Positions 22,390 to 33,086 of a stretch of DNA of 45,689 bases are shown one piece after another (the stretch's first letter is position 1; every line of letters starts with the position of its first letter). The translations under genes and the position numbers were made by a program. Source of the DNA: Legionellaceae bacterium (lineage in GTDB: Bacteria > Pseudomonadota > Gammaproteobacteria > Legionellales > Legionellaceae); NCBI GenBank assembly GCA_947476305.1, contig CANJQE010000002.1:1-45689 (forward strand), in the 5' to 3' direction. Under the pieces are notes generated by a model. That model had not been told where the DNA came from and ran no database searches. It saw only the letters and a list, made by a program, of their open reading frames with translations.

Positions 22390-23818
22390 CACATGTTCCT
22401 TTTCTATTATAGCGTGCTTTAAGTAAGGGAGGAGCAATAAAGGTAGTAATAATAACCATGAGTACTATTGCGGAAAATAAGTCATCAGAAATGACTCCTA
22501 AAGTACGTCCTATTGAAGCAAATACTAATCCTACTTCCCCCCGCGGCAACATACCAATTCCGACTAGTAAGCGGTCATCCTTCTTATTGGCTCCTAAACC
22601 ACTTACTAACTTTCCTATAATCGCTGCGACAATTAATCCGCTAGCTAAAAAAAGCACCTGCCAGCTTAAAAAAGACTCTAATTTAACCTGAATCCCAATA
22701 ACCATAAAAAACAGGGGTGCTAAAATAGATTCTAAGGGCGAGATCAATTGATGGATACTTATATCAGGCTCTTTTTCATTCTCTGAATTCTTTTTAAAAT
22801 AATTATCATGCAGAATTACGCCGGCAGCAAAAGCACCTATAATTGCAGCTAATTGAACCAACGAGGCCAACCATGCCAAGGCCATAACAAAAAGAAAAGA
22901 AATAAATAATTTTGCTTCCCATAACGCTAAGAAACTAAAAAAATGTATGGCTTTTCTTAAAATAATCGGGCCCACAAAGAGAACGCCCAAGAAAAAAATC
23001 AATGCGGCGGAGGTGATGCGGAGAACTACCATTGCATCTACTGAGCCACTAATGACCACACTACTGACCACCGCTAAAATAATTAAACCTAATACATCGT
23101 CGATCATCGCAGCACCAAGAATAGTACGTGCTTCGCGAGTATTTAATTTCTTCATATCAGCTAAAACGCGCGCAGTGATTCCTATGCTCGTGGCACTTAA
23201 AGTAGCGGCAATAAATAAATCTGCATGATATGAGGCTCCCGGCATTAAAACGTAGGCCACGCCAAAGCCCAAAATCATTGGAACAACAACACCAATAATC
23301 GCTACAATAATTGCTTCCCGACCAGTGCGCTTTAATTCTTCTACTGAACTTTCTAAGCCCACCATAAATAATAAAAAAATTACTCCGTATCGAGAAAAAA
23401 TATCAACAACATAAGCAATCTTTAAATATTCAACACCATTGACCCCACTGAGGGCTTGAGTCACCTGCTTTGCATATACCGTATTAGAGATAACGTGGTT
23501 TACTGATTCTTGTAAGGGAACGCCACTTAATAGGTCCTTCATAATATCAAAAATAGAAGAGCCTTCTCTTAAAATTACCACCAACTGTAATCCAAAAAAA
23601 TAGCCCAAATTACCTAGTAACACCCCCATTAATAATTCCCCGAGGACTCTAGGTAGATTTAAATAATTAGCTAAATAACGTCCGATTAGCGCAAAGAAAA
23701 AAAGACTGGTGACAACTAACAATACAGAAGCGATGGGATCAATATGTCCACCTGTACCTGCATAAGCAAGTACAGGTGTTATAAATAATAGAGCAGCATA
23801 TCCTATTAAATGACGCAT
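22379..23818 (-). CDS. CPA2-family Na+/H+ or K+/H+ antiporter (cation:proton antiporter)
   Basis: 'LPRVLGELLMGVLLGNLGYF', 'VIFLLFMVGLESSVEELKRTGREA', 'SATSIGITARVLADMKKLNTREARTILGAAMIDDVLGLIILAVVS', 'LPRGEVGLVFASIG'. Confidence 0.92.
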   Translation of the reverse strand: MRHLIGYAALLFITPVLAYAGTGGHIDPIASVLLVVTSLFFFALIGRYLANYLNLPRVLGELLMGVLLGNLGYFFGLQLVVILREGSSIFDIMKDLLSGVPLQESVNHVISNTVYAKQVTQALSGVNGVEYLKIAYVVDIFSRYGVIFLLFMVGLESSVEELKRTGREAIIVAIIGVVVPMILGFGVAYVLMPGASYHADLFIAATLSATSIGITARVLADMKKLNTREARTILGAAMIDDVLGLIILAVVSSVVISGSVDAMVVLRITSAALIFFLGVLFVGPIILRKAIHFFSFLALWEAKLFISFLFVMALAWLASLVQLAAIIGAFAAGVILHDNYFKKNSENEKEPDISIHQLISPLESILAPLFFMVIGIQVKLESFLSWQVLFLASGLIVAAIIGKLVSGLGANKKDDRLLVGIGMLPRGEVGLVFASIGRTLGVISDDLFSAIVLMVIITTFIAPPLLKARYNRKGTCDEH

Positions 23819-23824
23819 GATGGA

Positions 23825-26203
23825 TTATTGTTTAGCTAAAAATAAACAGGTTTCTAAAACAGAATCAGGATTTAAAGAAACACTATCAATTCCTTCGTTC
23901 ATTAACCATTGAGCGAAATCCTGATGATCAGAAGGACCTTGGCCGCAAATACCAATGTATTTGCCTGCTTTTTTACAAGAAGAAATAGCCATGTGTAAAA
24001 GAGCTTTTACTGCATCATTACGTTCATCAAACTGAGCAGCAACAAGTCCTGAATCTCTATCTAAACCTAAAGTAAGTTGGGTTAAGTCATTAGAGCCAAT
24101 AGAAAAGCCATCAAAATGTTCTAAAAACTGTTCTGCTAGTAAAGCATTAGAAGGAAGCTCACACATCATAATAATACGTAAACCATGCTTTCCACGCTCT
24201 AAACCCTGTTGTTTTAACACGTCAATGACACTACTGGCTTCAGAAACGGTACGTACGAAAGGAATCATGATCTCTACATTAGTTAGTCCCATTTCCTCGC
24301 GCACTCGTCTTACGGCTTTACATTCTAGGGCAAAACATGCAGCAAAAGAGGGAGAAACATAACGTGATGCCCCTCTAAACCCAAGCATAGGATTTTCTTC
24401 ATGCGGTTCGTATAAATGGCCGCCCACTAAATTGGCGTATTCATTAGATTTAAAATCAGATAAGCGAACAATTACTGGTTTGGGATAAAAAGCAGCCGCA
24501 ATAGTAGCAATTCCCTCTTTTAAACGTTCAATATAAAACTCAACCGGAGAAGAATAAGCCGCTGTTTTTTCCGCGATATGAGCTTTGAGCTGCTCATCCT
24601 CAAGCTTATCAAAATCCAGTAAAGCATTGGGGTGAATACCAATGGTATTAGAAATTAAAAATTCTAAACGCGCTAAACCTACACCCGAATTAGGAATGGA
24701 CTGAAAAGAAAAAGCGCGGTCTGGATTTCCTACATTTAACATCACTTTTAAAGGAAGTTCAGGCATTGTTTCCACATCTAAACACACACGCTCGAAAGGC
24801 AATAATCCTAAATAAGCAAAGCCTGTATCCCCTTCGGCACAACTAACCGTGACTTTATCGCCATCACGAATAGTTTTAGTAGCATCACCACAACCTACTA
24901 CCGCAGGAATACCTAATTCACGAGCAATTATGGCTGCATGACAGGTTCTTCCACCACGATTAGTAATAATTGCTGATGCCCTTTTCATTATTGGTTCCCA
25001 ATCGGGATCAGTCATATCGGAGATTAAGACATCGCCGGCTTGCACTTTATGCATTTCACTAATATCTCTAATCACCCGTGCAGTACCTTGACCAATACGT
25101 TGGCCAATACTTCGCCCTTCAGCAATAATTTCGCCTTTTTCTTGCAAGGTATAACGCTCTAAGACTTGCTTATTATCACGACTTTTTACTGTTTCTGGAC
25201 GTGCTTGAAGAATATATAATTGTCCATTAGTACCGTCTTTAGCCCACTCGATATCCATAGGGCGGCCATAATGCTTTTCTATAATCAGCGCTTGCCGAGC
25301 TAATTGTTCCACGTCCTCATGAGTCAAAGAAAAAACTAAGCGCTGCGCCTGTTCTACATCGACTGTTTTAACGCGCTGCTCTGCTTTAGGATCATCAGAA
25401 TAAACCATTTTTATTGCTTTAGAGCCTAAATTTTTACGAATCACTGCTGGTTTATTAGCCTTAAGTCCAGGCTTATGAACATAAAATTCATCAGGATTAA
25501 CCGCACCTTGAACTATCATTTCACCTAAACCATAGGAAGAAGTGATAAATACCACTTCATCAAAACCAGACTCTGTATCTATAGTGAACATCACTCCACT
25601 GACAGCCAAATCACTACGAACCATTTGCTGTATGCCTGCCGACAAAGCCACATCATGATGCGGAAACTGATGGTGAACACGATAAGCAATCGCTCTATCA
25701 TTAAATAAAGAAGCAAAAACATGCTTAATAGAGCTTAAAACAGCATCCATTCCTTTAACATTTAAAAAGGTTTCTTGTTGACCGGCAAAGGATGCGTCTG
25801 GTAAATCTTCTGCAGTGGCGGAAGAGCGAACTGCAACACTAAAATCATCATGACCGATACGCTCTGACAGTTGTTGATAGGCAGTCTGAACTGCCCTTTC
25901 AAAATCCGCAGTAAAAGGAGTATTAATAATCAGGTCTCTAATTTCTTTACCAACCACAGCAAGCTGACGTACATCTTCAGTATCCAAAGAAGATAATTTA
26001 GCGTAAATCTTTTTATCCAAACCATCAGCGGATAAAAATTCTTTAAAAGAATCTGCAGTAGTAGCAAAACCACCAGGAACTGAAACACCGGCTGATGCTA
26101 GATGAGAAATCATTTCACCTAGCGAAGCGTTCTTACCACCCACCTGCTCTAAATCAGCCATTCCAAGTTGGGCTAAATCAATAGTGTGCTTGCTCACGGT
26201 CAT
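23825..26203 (-). CDS. ppsA: phosphoenolpyruvate synthase
   Basis: '[33 protein letters not shown]', '[28 protein letters not shown]', '[26 protein letters not shown]', '[20 protein letters not shown]', '[16 protein letters not shown]'. Confidence 0.97.
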   Translation of the reverse strand: MTVSKHTIDLAQLGMADLEQVGGKNASLGEMISHLASAGVSVPGGFATTADSFKEFLSADGLDKKIYAKLSSLDTEDVRQLAVVGKEIRDLIINTPFTADFERAVQTAYQQLSERIGHDDFSVAVRSSATAEDLPDASFAGQQETFLNVKGMDAVLSSIKHVFASLFNDRAIAYRVHHQFPHHDVALSAGIQQMVRSDLAVSGVMFTIDTESGFDEVVFITSSYGLGEMIVQGAVNPDEFYVHKPGLKANKPAVIRKNLGSKAIKMVYSDDPKAEQRVKTVDVEQAQRLVFSLTHEDVEQLARQALIIEKHYGRPMDIEWAKDGTNGQLYILQARPETVKSRDNKQVLERYTLQEKGEIIAEGRSIGQRIGQGTARVIRDISEMHKVQAGDVLISDMTDPDWEPIMKRASAIITNRGGRTCHAAIIARELGIPAVVGCGDATKTIRDGDKVTVSCAEGDTGFAYLGLLPFERVCLDVETMPELPLKVMLNVGNPDRAFSFQSIPNSGVGLARLEFLISNTIGIHPNALLDFDKLEDEQLKAHIAEKTAAYSSPVEFYIERLKEGIATIAAAFYPKPVIVRLSDFKSNEYANLVGGHLYEPHEENPMLGFRGASRYVSPSFAACFALECKAVRRVREEMGLTNVEIMIPFVRTVSEASSVIDVLKQQGLERGKHGLRIIMMCELPSNALLAEQFLEHFDGFSIGSNDLTQLTLGLDRDSGLVAAQFDERNDAVKALLHMAISSCKKAGKYIGICGQGPSDHQDFAQWLMNEGIDSVSLNPDSVLETCLFLAKQ

Positions 26204-26230
26204 ACCTACCTCAAATCCATAAAATAACCC

Positions 26231-27907
26231 TCATTCTACTGAATTTGTTGGATTATGGGAATGAAAAACATCAATATCAGACGCAGCTAAGGCTAAAGAA
26301 AAGTCTTTATGAAAATTATTTTCTCCAATCAAAGCGACAATACCCACTTTACGCAATTTCCCTTCGACTAGTGGATTCGCTTCGCAAAGCATCACCCGTA
26401 CTTTTCTTTTATGTAAATCTCTGATGGCTTCTTCTAAAGTTTGTAGACCGCTTATATCGATGAATGGAACCCAGCGAAAACGAAGTACTAAGATTTTCGG
26501 ATCGGTATGCGTTACGGCTAAAGCATGTTGAAATACCTCTACTGCACCGAAGAAAAAAGGGCCTTCAATAGTATAAACAGCTAATCCTTTAGGTAAATTC
26601 ACTGATGGATAGTGTTGCAATTCCTGCGTAATTTGTTGATCAGTCATTTGTTGCACTGCAACACTCGAGGCCATGCGACGTAAGAAATGCAAGACTGCAA
26701 TAATAACCCCTATATATACTGCCATCACTAAATCAACAAAGACGGTGAGAAAAAAGGTGACCAACAAAACAATAACATCAGATTTAGGAGCCACACGAAG
26801 TAATTTAATAAAATGTTTTGCTTCACTCATGTTCCAGGCCACTACAAATAAAATCGCAGCTAAAGTAGTTAGCGGTACATGAACAGCTAAAGGAGCTAAA
26901 AACAAAATAATAAGCAGTAAAGTAAGACAATGGACTATTCCAGATAAAGGGCTTGTCCCGCCATTACGAATATTCGTAGCCGTACGCGCTATAGCACCTG
27001 TTGCCGCAAAACCACCAAATAAAGGGACTACTATATTGGCGATCCCTTGCCCGATTAACTCTTGGTTGGAGTCATGTTGAGTTCCAGCCATCCCATCAGC
27101 AACTACCGCGGATAAAAGAGATTCAATAGCCCCTAACATAGCGATAGTAAAAGCAGGACCAATTAACTCGATGATTCTATCAAGACTTATCTCAGGCAAA
27201 CTAAAGCTCGGTAAGCCCTGTGGAATACCACCAAACAAAGAGCCAATCGTCGCTATATCAGGCGAATGATAAAAAGTTTGAAAAAAAGTGGCTAAGACTA
27301 AGGCGACTAATGGCCCTGGAATTCGTTTGAATCCGGGTACTTTATTAACAAATAATACGATGATTAAAGACCCCAAACCTAAAAGAGTTGTGGGAAGATT
27401 TAACTGAGGGAATGCATGTAACAAATGCCATAAACGATCATGAAAATGAGCGCCAGTAGTTTCAGGTAAACCAAAGAAATAAGACCACTGCCCAACCCAA
27501 ATCACTAAGCCGATTCCTGAAGTAAAGCCTATAATGACTGGAGTCGGAATAAATTTAATGATTCCGCCTAAACGGGCTACTCCAAAAAAAAACAAAATAA
27601 TCCCAGCCATCAAGCTTGCTATTTGCAAACCGCTAATACCGTATTTAGCAGTGATTCCTGAAAGAATAACAACAAAAGCACCTGTTGGTCCCGCTATTTG
27701 TAAACGACTACCGCCTAGGACAGAAACCAAAAATCCAGCAATGATTGCCGTATACAATCCCTGCTCTGGTTTTGCACCCGAAGCTATTGCAAAGGCCATA
27801 GCCAGGGGTAAAGCGACTACGCCTACAATAACTCCTGAGATAATGTTAGGTAACCAAGCAGATTTTTGAAACAAGCCGGCACGATAGGACTCGATAATTG
27901 TTTTCAT
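26231..27907 (-). CDS. SulP family anion permease with STAS domain (sulfate/bicarbonate-type)
   Basis: 'DIISGVIVGVVALPLAMAFAIASGAKPEQGLYTAIIAGF'-like N-terminus, 'RLQIAGPTGAFVVILSGI', C-terminal STAS 'KILVLRFRWVPFIDISGLQTLEEAIRDLHKRKVRVMLCEANP'. Alternative start at 27916. Confidence 0.93.
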   Translation of the reverse strand: MKTIIESYRAGLFQKSAWLPNIISGVIVGVVALPLAMAFAIASGAKPEQGLYTAIIAGFLVSVLGGSRLQIAGPTGAFVVILSGITAKYGISGLQIASLMAGIILFFFGVARLGGIIKFIPTPVIIGFTSGIGLVIWVGQWSYFFGLPETTGAHFHDRLWHLLHAFPQLNLPTTLLGLGSLIIVLFVNKVPGFKRIPGPLVALVLATFFQTFYHSPDIATIGSLFGGIPQGLPSFSLPEISLDRIIELIGPAFTIAMLGAIESLLSAVVADGMAGTQHDSNQELIGQGIANIVVPLFGGFAATGAIARTATNIRNGGTSPLSGIVHCLTLLLIILFLAPLAVHVPLTTLAAILFVVAWNMSEAKHFIKLLRVAPKSDVIVLLVTFFLTVFVDLVMAVYIGVIIAVLHFLRRMASSVAVQQMTDQQITQELQHYPSVNLPKGLAVYTIEGPFFFGAVEVFQHALAVTHTDPKILVLRFRWVPFIDISGLQTLEEAIRDLHKRKVRVMLCEANPLVEGKLRKVGIVALIGENNFHKDFSLALAASDIDVFHSHNPTNSVE

Positions 27908-28117
27908 AAAGCTCAAAATTGAATATAAAAGATGTGGCTATTATAAACCTTAATGGGAAAGTTTAATGCATGATAAGTCAGAAAATATCTGATTAGCACG
28001 AGTATAAAGATCGAAAAAACAAAAATATCTAAATTTTGTCATTAAATTTCGTACTTTAATTCACATATTGGCTATCATCTAATATCATATAGATTTATAA
28101 AATCGGATAAACGCTCT

Positions 28118-29488
28118 ATGACACTCACTGCATTAAACGCCATTTCGCCAATAGATGGTCGTTACCTTAGTAAAACCAGAGCATTAAGCCCCTATTTCAG
28201 TGAGCTTGCTTTAACCTACTACCGATTAATGGTGGAAATTCGTTGGTTAGAATCATTAACTGCTAATGAGAGTATTTTAGATATTCCCCCACTTAGTACA
28301 GATGCGAAACAATTTCTGGCCGATATACTCACAAATTTTGATGAAATTGAAGCAAGCAAAATTAAAGATCTGGAAAAACAAACGAATCATGACGTAAAGG
28401 CAATTGAATATTACTTAAAAGAAAAATTTCAAGAACAACCTGCTCTTCAAGCCATTATTGGTTTTATTCATTTTGCTTGTACTTCAGAAGATATTAATAA
28501 TCTTGCTTATGCTTTAATGGTAAAACAAGCTATCGCCCAAGTGATTCAACCTGCTCTTGCTGAAATTACTGGTGGAATTACTTTATTGGCAAAACAGCAT
28601 GGCGATGTAGCGATGCTTGCACGCACTCATGGGCAACCGGCCACGCCTACTACTATGGGAAAAGAATTAGTTAATTTTGTAGCTCGCTTAAAAAGACCCT
28701 TCCAACAATTAGCTGAGGTTTTAGTCCCAGGAAAATTTAATGGCGCAGTAGGTAATTATAATGCTCATGTTATTGCCTACCCGGAAGTAGACTGGCGTAA
28801 ACATTGTTCTAATTTCGTTACTTCATTAGGTCTATCCTTTAATCCCTATACGACCCAAATTGAACCGCATGATGGTTTAGCAGAAGTATCACAAATTATG
28901 GTGCGTATTAATAATATTCTCCTCGATTATACTCAAGACATTTGGAGTTATATTTCTTTAGGCTATTTCAAACAAAAAACAGTAGCTGAAGAGGTAGGGT
29001 CTTCCACTATGCCTCATAAAGTAAATCCTATAGATTTTGAAAATGCAGAAGGGAACTTAGGCTTATCTAACGCGCTTTTTTGTCATTTTGCTAATAAATT
29101 AACTCAGTCGCGTTTACAAAGAGATTTATCTGATTCTACGGTATTGCGTAATCTCGGAGTTGCCTTTTCATACAGTCTAATTGCTTATCATTCTCTTGCG
29201 AAAGGGAATGACAAATTACAAATCAATAAACAAGCCTTACAAGCTGATTTAGATGCAAACTGGGAAGTATTAGCAGAAGCCGTGCAAACAGTGATGAGAC
29301 GCTATAATGTGCCTAATGCTTATGAACAATTAAAAGATTTAACCCGCGGACAAGGCATTGATGCCAATAGCCTTAAAAAATTCATTAATGAGTTGTCTAT
29401 TCCTGAGCATGCTAAGACTCAATTAATCAACCTAAAACCTGAAACCTATACAGGACTCGCCATGCAATTGGTGAAGGCTTTTTCATGA
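28118..29488 (+). CDS. purB: adenylosuccinate lyase
   Basis: 'MTLTALNAISPIDGRYLSKTRALSPYFSELALTYYRLMVEIRWLESL...GSSTMPHKVNPIDFENAEGNLGLSNAL'. Confidence 0.98.
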   Translation: MTLTALNAISPIDGRYLSKTRALSPYFSELALTYYRLMVEIRWLESLTANESILDIPPLSTDAKQFLADILTNFDEIEASKIKDLEKQTNHDVKAIEYYLKEKFQEQPALQAIIGFIHFACTSEDINNLAYALMVKQAIAQVIQPALAEITGGITLLAKQHGDVAMLARTHGQPATPTTMGKELVNFVARLKRPFQQLAEVLVPGKFNGAVGNYNAHVIAYPEVDWRKHCSNFVTSLGLSFNPYTTQIEPHDGLAEVSQIMVRINNILLDYTQDIWSYISLGYFKQKTVAEEVGSSTMPHKVNPIDFENAEGNLGLSNALFCHFANKLTQSRLQRDLSDSTVLRNLGVAFSYSLIAYHSLAKGNDKLQINKQALQADLDANWEVLAEAVQTVMRRYNVPNAYEQLKDLTRGQGIDANSLKKFINELSIPEHAKTQLINLKPETYTGLAMQLVKAFS

Positions 29489-31134
29489 CTAATATGGAAT
29501 CTCAACAAGGACAATCTTACCAATTTGATGTATTAGTTATTGGCACAGGTTTGGCAGGATTACACTATTGTTTACAGCTCTTAGAAATGCAACCCCGATT
29601 AAAAATTGCTTTAATTAGTAAAGCAGAAGCAATGGAATGCAATAGTCGTTATGCCCAAGGTGGGATCGCTGCTGTTTCAAGCATGGACGACTCTTTAGAA
29701 TCACATATCGATGACACTTTAGTAGCAGGTGATGGCTTATGTTATAAACCAGCGGTAGAGTTTATCATTCGCCAAGGTCCAGAAATCATCAAGCAACTAG
29801 GTTCTTATTCTGTACAATTTACTCGTCAAAATAATGGTAGTTATCATTTAGCACAAGAAGGTGGTCATTCTCATCGCCGTATTTATAATTGTGGGGATCA
29901 AACTGGGCTTAACGTTACCCAGACATTAAATCTTTTAGTGCAACAAAAAAAACAGATTCAACTTTTTGAACATCATATAGCCGTTAATTTGATTACTCAC
30001 TACCTTCCCCATCGAACCGATACTCAAGGCGAGGTTTTAGGTGCTTATATCTTGGATTGTCAACGTAATCGTATTCATACTTTTTTAGCTAATTGCGTTA
30101 TTTTAGCCAGTGGAGGCGCGGGTAAAACTTATCGTTACACCACTAATCCAATGGTCGCTACAGGCGATGGCGTGGCTATGGCTTATCGTGCTGGTGCTCG
30201 TGTGGGAAATATGGAATTTTATCAATTCCATCCTACTTTATTACATCATCATACTGTAAATAATTTTTTAATTTCAGAGGCTGTGCGTGGTGAAGGAGCA
30301 CTATTAAAAAATCCTGACACAGGCGAACGCTTTATGAAGCGTTATGCTCCAGAACAACTGGAACTAGCAACACGCGATGTCGTTTCGCGCGCTATTTTTA
30401 ATGAAATTGAGCAAAGCCAACAAGGCTATGTGCATTTAGATATTACTCATCAGAGTAAATCTTTCCTAAAAAAACGTTTTCCACAAATATACAATACACT
30501 CCTATCATTAGGAATTGATATGAGCCAAGATAGGATCCCCGTCGTTCCTGCGGCACATTATCAATGTGGTGGCGTCCTCACTGATGTGGATGGTCGAACT
30601 GATCTACAGCGTTTATATGCCATTGGCGAGGTTGCCTTTACTGGCCTACATGGAGCGAATCGTTTAGCGAGTAATTCCTTACTTGAAGCTTTAGTTATGG
30701 GGTCTAATGCCGCACGCTGCACCTTAAAAGATATTGTCACTCCTTCAAAATATACGAATCATATCCCTAATTGGAGCTCTCCAGGACAAGTAAATAATCG
30801 ACGCGCTAGTCAAATCAATGCGCAATGGCGTGGCTTACGCGGAGAAATGACCTCTTATGCAGGAATTGTTCGTACAGAAGCAGGTCTAAAAGATTTATTA
30901 CAATTAATTATTAAACGCAAAAAAATTATTGAAGAATATTATTGGAACCATTCGCTTACTAGAGATTTTATTGAGCTAAGAAATATAATTTTAAATGCTA
31001 AACTTATTGTTATAGCAGCCTTAGCACGAAGAGAGTCGCGTGGTGGTCATTATCGAGAAGATTTTCCTCATAAAAACGCCACGGCTCATGAAAGTATTGC
31101 TAAACTTGGAGTAATAGATAATTCCTTGGAGTAA
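29485..31134 (+). CDS. nadB: L-aspartate oxidase
   Basis: 'FDVLVIGTGLAGLHYCLQLLE...NSRYAQGGIAAV...GGHSHRRIYNCGDQTG...VILASGGAGKTYRYTTNPMVATGDGVAMAYRAGARVGNMEFYQFHPT...LYAIGEVAFTGLHGANRLASNSLLEALV'. 4-bp overlap with purB. Confidence 0.97.
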   Translation: MTNMESQQGQSYQFDVLVIGTGLAGLHYCLQLLEMQPRLKIALISKAEAMECNSRYAQGGIAAVSSMDDSLESHIDDTLVAGDGLCYKPAVEFIIRQGPEIIKQLGSYSVQFTRQNNGSYHLAQEGGHSHRRIYNCGDQTGLNVTQTLNLLVQQKKQIQLFEHHIAVNLITHYLPHRTDTQGEVLGAYILDCQRNRIHTFLANCVILASGGAGKTYRYTTNPMVATGDGVAMAYRAGARVGNMEFYQFHPTLLHHHTVNNFLISEAVRGEGALLKNPDTGERFMKRYAPEQLELATRDVVSRAIFNEIEQSQQGYVHLDITHQSKSFLKKRFPQIYNTLLSLGIDMSQDRIPVVPAAHYQCGGVLTDVDGRTDLQRLYAIGEVAFTGLHGANRLASNSLLEALVMGSNAARCTLKDIVTPSKYTNHIPNWSSPGQVNNRRASQINAQWRGLRGEMTSYAGIVRTEAGLKDLLQLIIKRKKIIEEYYWNHSLTRDFIELRNIILNAKLIVIAALARRESRGGHYREDFPHKNATAHESIAKLGVIDNSLE

Positions 31135-31182
31135 TGCCTACTCCTCTCTTTATAACTACATTTTGACTAGAGGTCATCATTG

Positions 31183-32526
31183 ATGTTCAATAACTCTACT
31201 ATTTATCAGCCTGAAACCACTTTAATGCGGATCACAAATGACATGAGTATTTGTCAAAGTGATTATCCTATAGATTGGTATCAAGAAGAATTTATTCCCT
31301 ACGCTCAAGAGTATCAAGCGCTGCCTGATCGGAAGCTCACTACGGTTCTCGAGTGGATGAAGCCCTATCTTAAAAAGGCACAAGATCATTTTGGCGATAA
31401 GCTTTTACTCTTAGCTCATTATTACATGGGTGGAGATATAGTTCGTTTAGTAGAGCAATTTGGTGGCAAGATTGGGGATTCCTATCAATTAGCCCTTATG
31501 GCTGCAGAACATCCTGAAAAATCAGTTATTATTGAATCTGCCGTTCATTTTATGGCAGAGTCCATTAGTATTTTGGCTAATAAACACCAACAGGTTTATA
31601 TTACTAATCCAAAATCCGGTTGTACCATGGAAATGCTGGCTAAAGATTTTATGGTGGAACCTGCTTTTACCGATTTAAATGAGCGCTATGGCGCTGAAAA
31701 TATTGTACCTGTGTGCTATATGAATACCTCTGGACGAGTAAAAGCAATGACAGGCGCCCAAGGTGGCGCTGTTTGTACCAGTTCCAATGTGAAAAAAATA
31801 TTTCAATGGGCACAAAAGCAGAATAAAAAAATTATCTTCATTCCTGATCGCCATATGGGTGAAAATGTAGCTTACTGGTTGGGCATTAAAAATCTAGCCT
31901 ATTGGCCAGGAGGAACAGCAGGAGCGCATTATTCTCTACCCGCACAAGATGCAAAAACCTTAGCACAATTTGATAAAGCAGAGCTTATCTTATTTGATAG
32001 CCACTGTGCCGTTCATACTCTTTATGAACCCGAAATGTGTGAATATTGGCACCAACAAGGCTACACCACTATTGTTCATCCTGAATGCCGCAATGATGTG
32101 ATTCGCGTTGCACAACATGCAGGCTCTACAGCATTTATTTGGGATTATGCAGTCAATGATAAAGCAAAGACTAAAAAATATGCTATTGGAACTGAAAATC
32201 ATATGGTAGAAAACGTCAAACAATATTGCAAAACTTTAGGCATTGATATTGTTAACCTTGCTGAGGCTCCTAAAGCTGAGGATGCTAAAGGTGTTGGTTG
32301 TGGCTGTGCTACCATGTCTCGCAATGATCCCCCTCATTTAGTAGCTTTAGTTGACTTATTACGGCAAGGTAAGCCTATGCCCTATAATGAGGTAAAAGCT
32401 GGAGATGTAGTGAATGAATTTACAGGTATAAGAAATAGACTCCCTCAACAAGATCAACAATGGGTTATTGATAACGCTAAAAAATCTTTGCAGATGATGA
32501 TTAATATTACGGAAGATAGGCTTTAA
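31183..32526 (+). CDS. nadA: quinolinate synthase (long form)
   Basis: 'LLLLAHYYMGGDIVRLVEQFGGKIGDSYQLALMAAEHP', 'NPKSGCTMEMLA', 'GAVCTSSNVKKIF', 'IFIPDRHMGENVAYWLG', 'TIVHPECRNDVIRVAQHAGST', 'IGTENHMVENV'; follows nadB. Confidence 0.93.
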   Translation: MFNNSTIYQPETTLMRITNDMSICQSDYPIDWYQEEFIPYAQEYQALPDRKLTTVLEWMKPYLKKAQDHFGDKLLLLAHYYMGGDIVRLVEQFGGKIGDSYQLALMAAEHPEKSVIIESAVHFMAESISILANKHQQVYITNPKSGCTMEMLAKDFMVEPAFTDLNERYGAENIVPVCYMNTSGRVKAMTGAQGGAVCTSSNVKKIFQWAQKQNKKIIFIPDRHMGENVAYWLGIKNLAYWPGGTAGAHYSLPAQDAKTLAQFDKAELILFDSHCAVHTLYEPEMCEYWHQQGYTTIVHPECRNDVIRVAQHAGSTAFIWDYAVNDKAKTKKYAIGTENHMVENVKQYCKTLGIDIVNLAEAPKAEDAKGVGCGCATMSRNDPPHLVALVDLLRQGKPMPYNEVKAGDVVNEFTGIRNRLPQQDQQWVIDNAKKSLQMMINITEDRL

Positions 32527-32595
32527 TTCAAACACAGATAATCCATGACCAAAGGCCACACACCACCTTAAAATTTTACTCCTACCAAGGTATTG

Positions 32596-32655
32596 AAGTA
32601 AGGTCAGTTTTGAGTCGCTTTGAAACGAAAAAAGCGGCCAAAGATGGCCTTACTT
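32596..32655. terminator. long bidirectional hairpin between convergent nadA and the 32654 gene
   Basis: AAGTAAGGTCAGTTTTGAGTCGCTTT ... AAAAAAGCGGCCAAAGATGGCCTTACTT; the arms are imperfect reverse complements. Confidence 0.65.
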
Positions 32656-33031
32656 ACTGCGCAACTACAAACTCACATTGACTTAAGCCTTGAGTACAAA
32701 CAAAACCACCAGGCGTATCAATCCATCGATAATCTATACGGGCTGGTATTTTAGTTAAAACAGGCCACCAAATAGAGTACTCTCCAATAGAAATACGATA
32801 GGTACAAAGCACTCCCCGCCCATATCCTGCTACTAGAATATTTGCCCTCACAAAACGAGTATTATCTTCGCCTTGGGGATCATGAGCTGAAAAAGGATTA
32901 ACAAGCCAGGGCTCTGGCGGCACACCCCACTTCAATGAAGTAGTTTCAGGATCAGGACAAGTATTAGCATAGTTAAGGCCGCAAAATAGTAATCCCCAAA
33001 TACTGCAAAAGAGGATAGTTGATTTTTTCAT
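32654..33031 (-). CDS. small secreted protein of unknown function
   Basis: Signal peptide MKKSTILFCSIWGLLFCGLNYANT; 'CPDPETTSLKWGVPPEPWLVNPFSAHDPQGEDNTRFVRANILVAGYGRGVLCTYRISIGEYSIWWPV'. Confidence 0.65.
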   Translation of the reverse strand: MKKSTILFCSIWGLLFCGLNYANTCPDPETTSLKWGVPPEPWLVNPFSAHDPQGEDNTRFVRANILVAGYGRGVLCTYRISIGEYSIWWPVLTKIPARIDYRWIDTPGGFVCTQGLSQCEFVVAQ

Positions 33032-33086
33032 TCCATTAATCCCTTATATCGTTTCTTGTGATTATATAACAAAAACTGTTTAATTA

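Noticed and set aside
27534-27869. 111-aa plus-strand ORF
   Set aside because: Antisense to the SulP transporter gene; composition typical of a shadow ORF.
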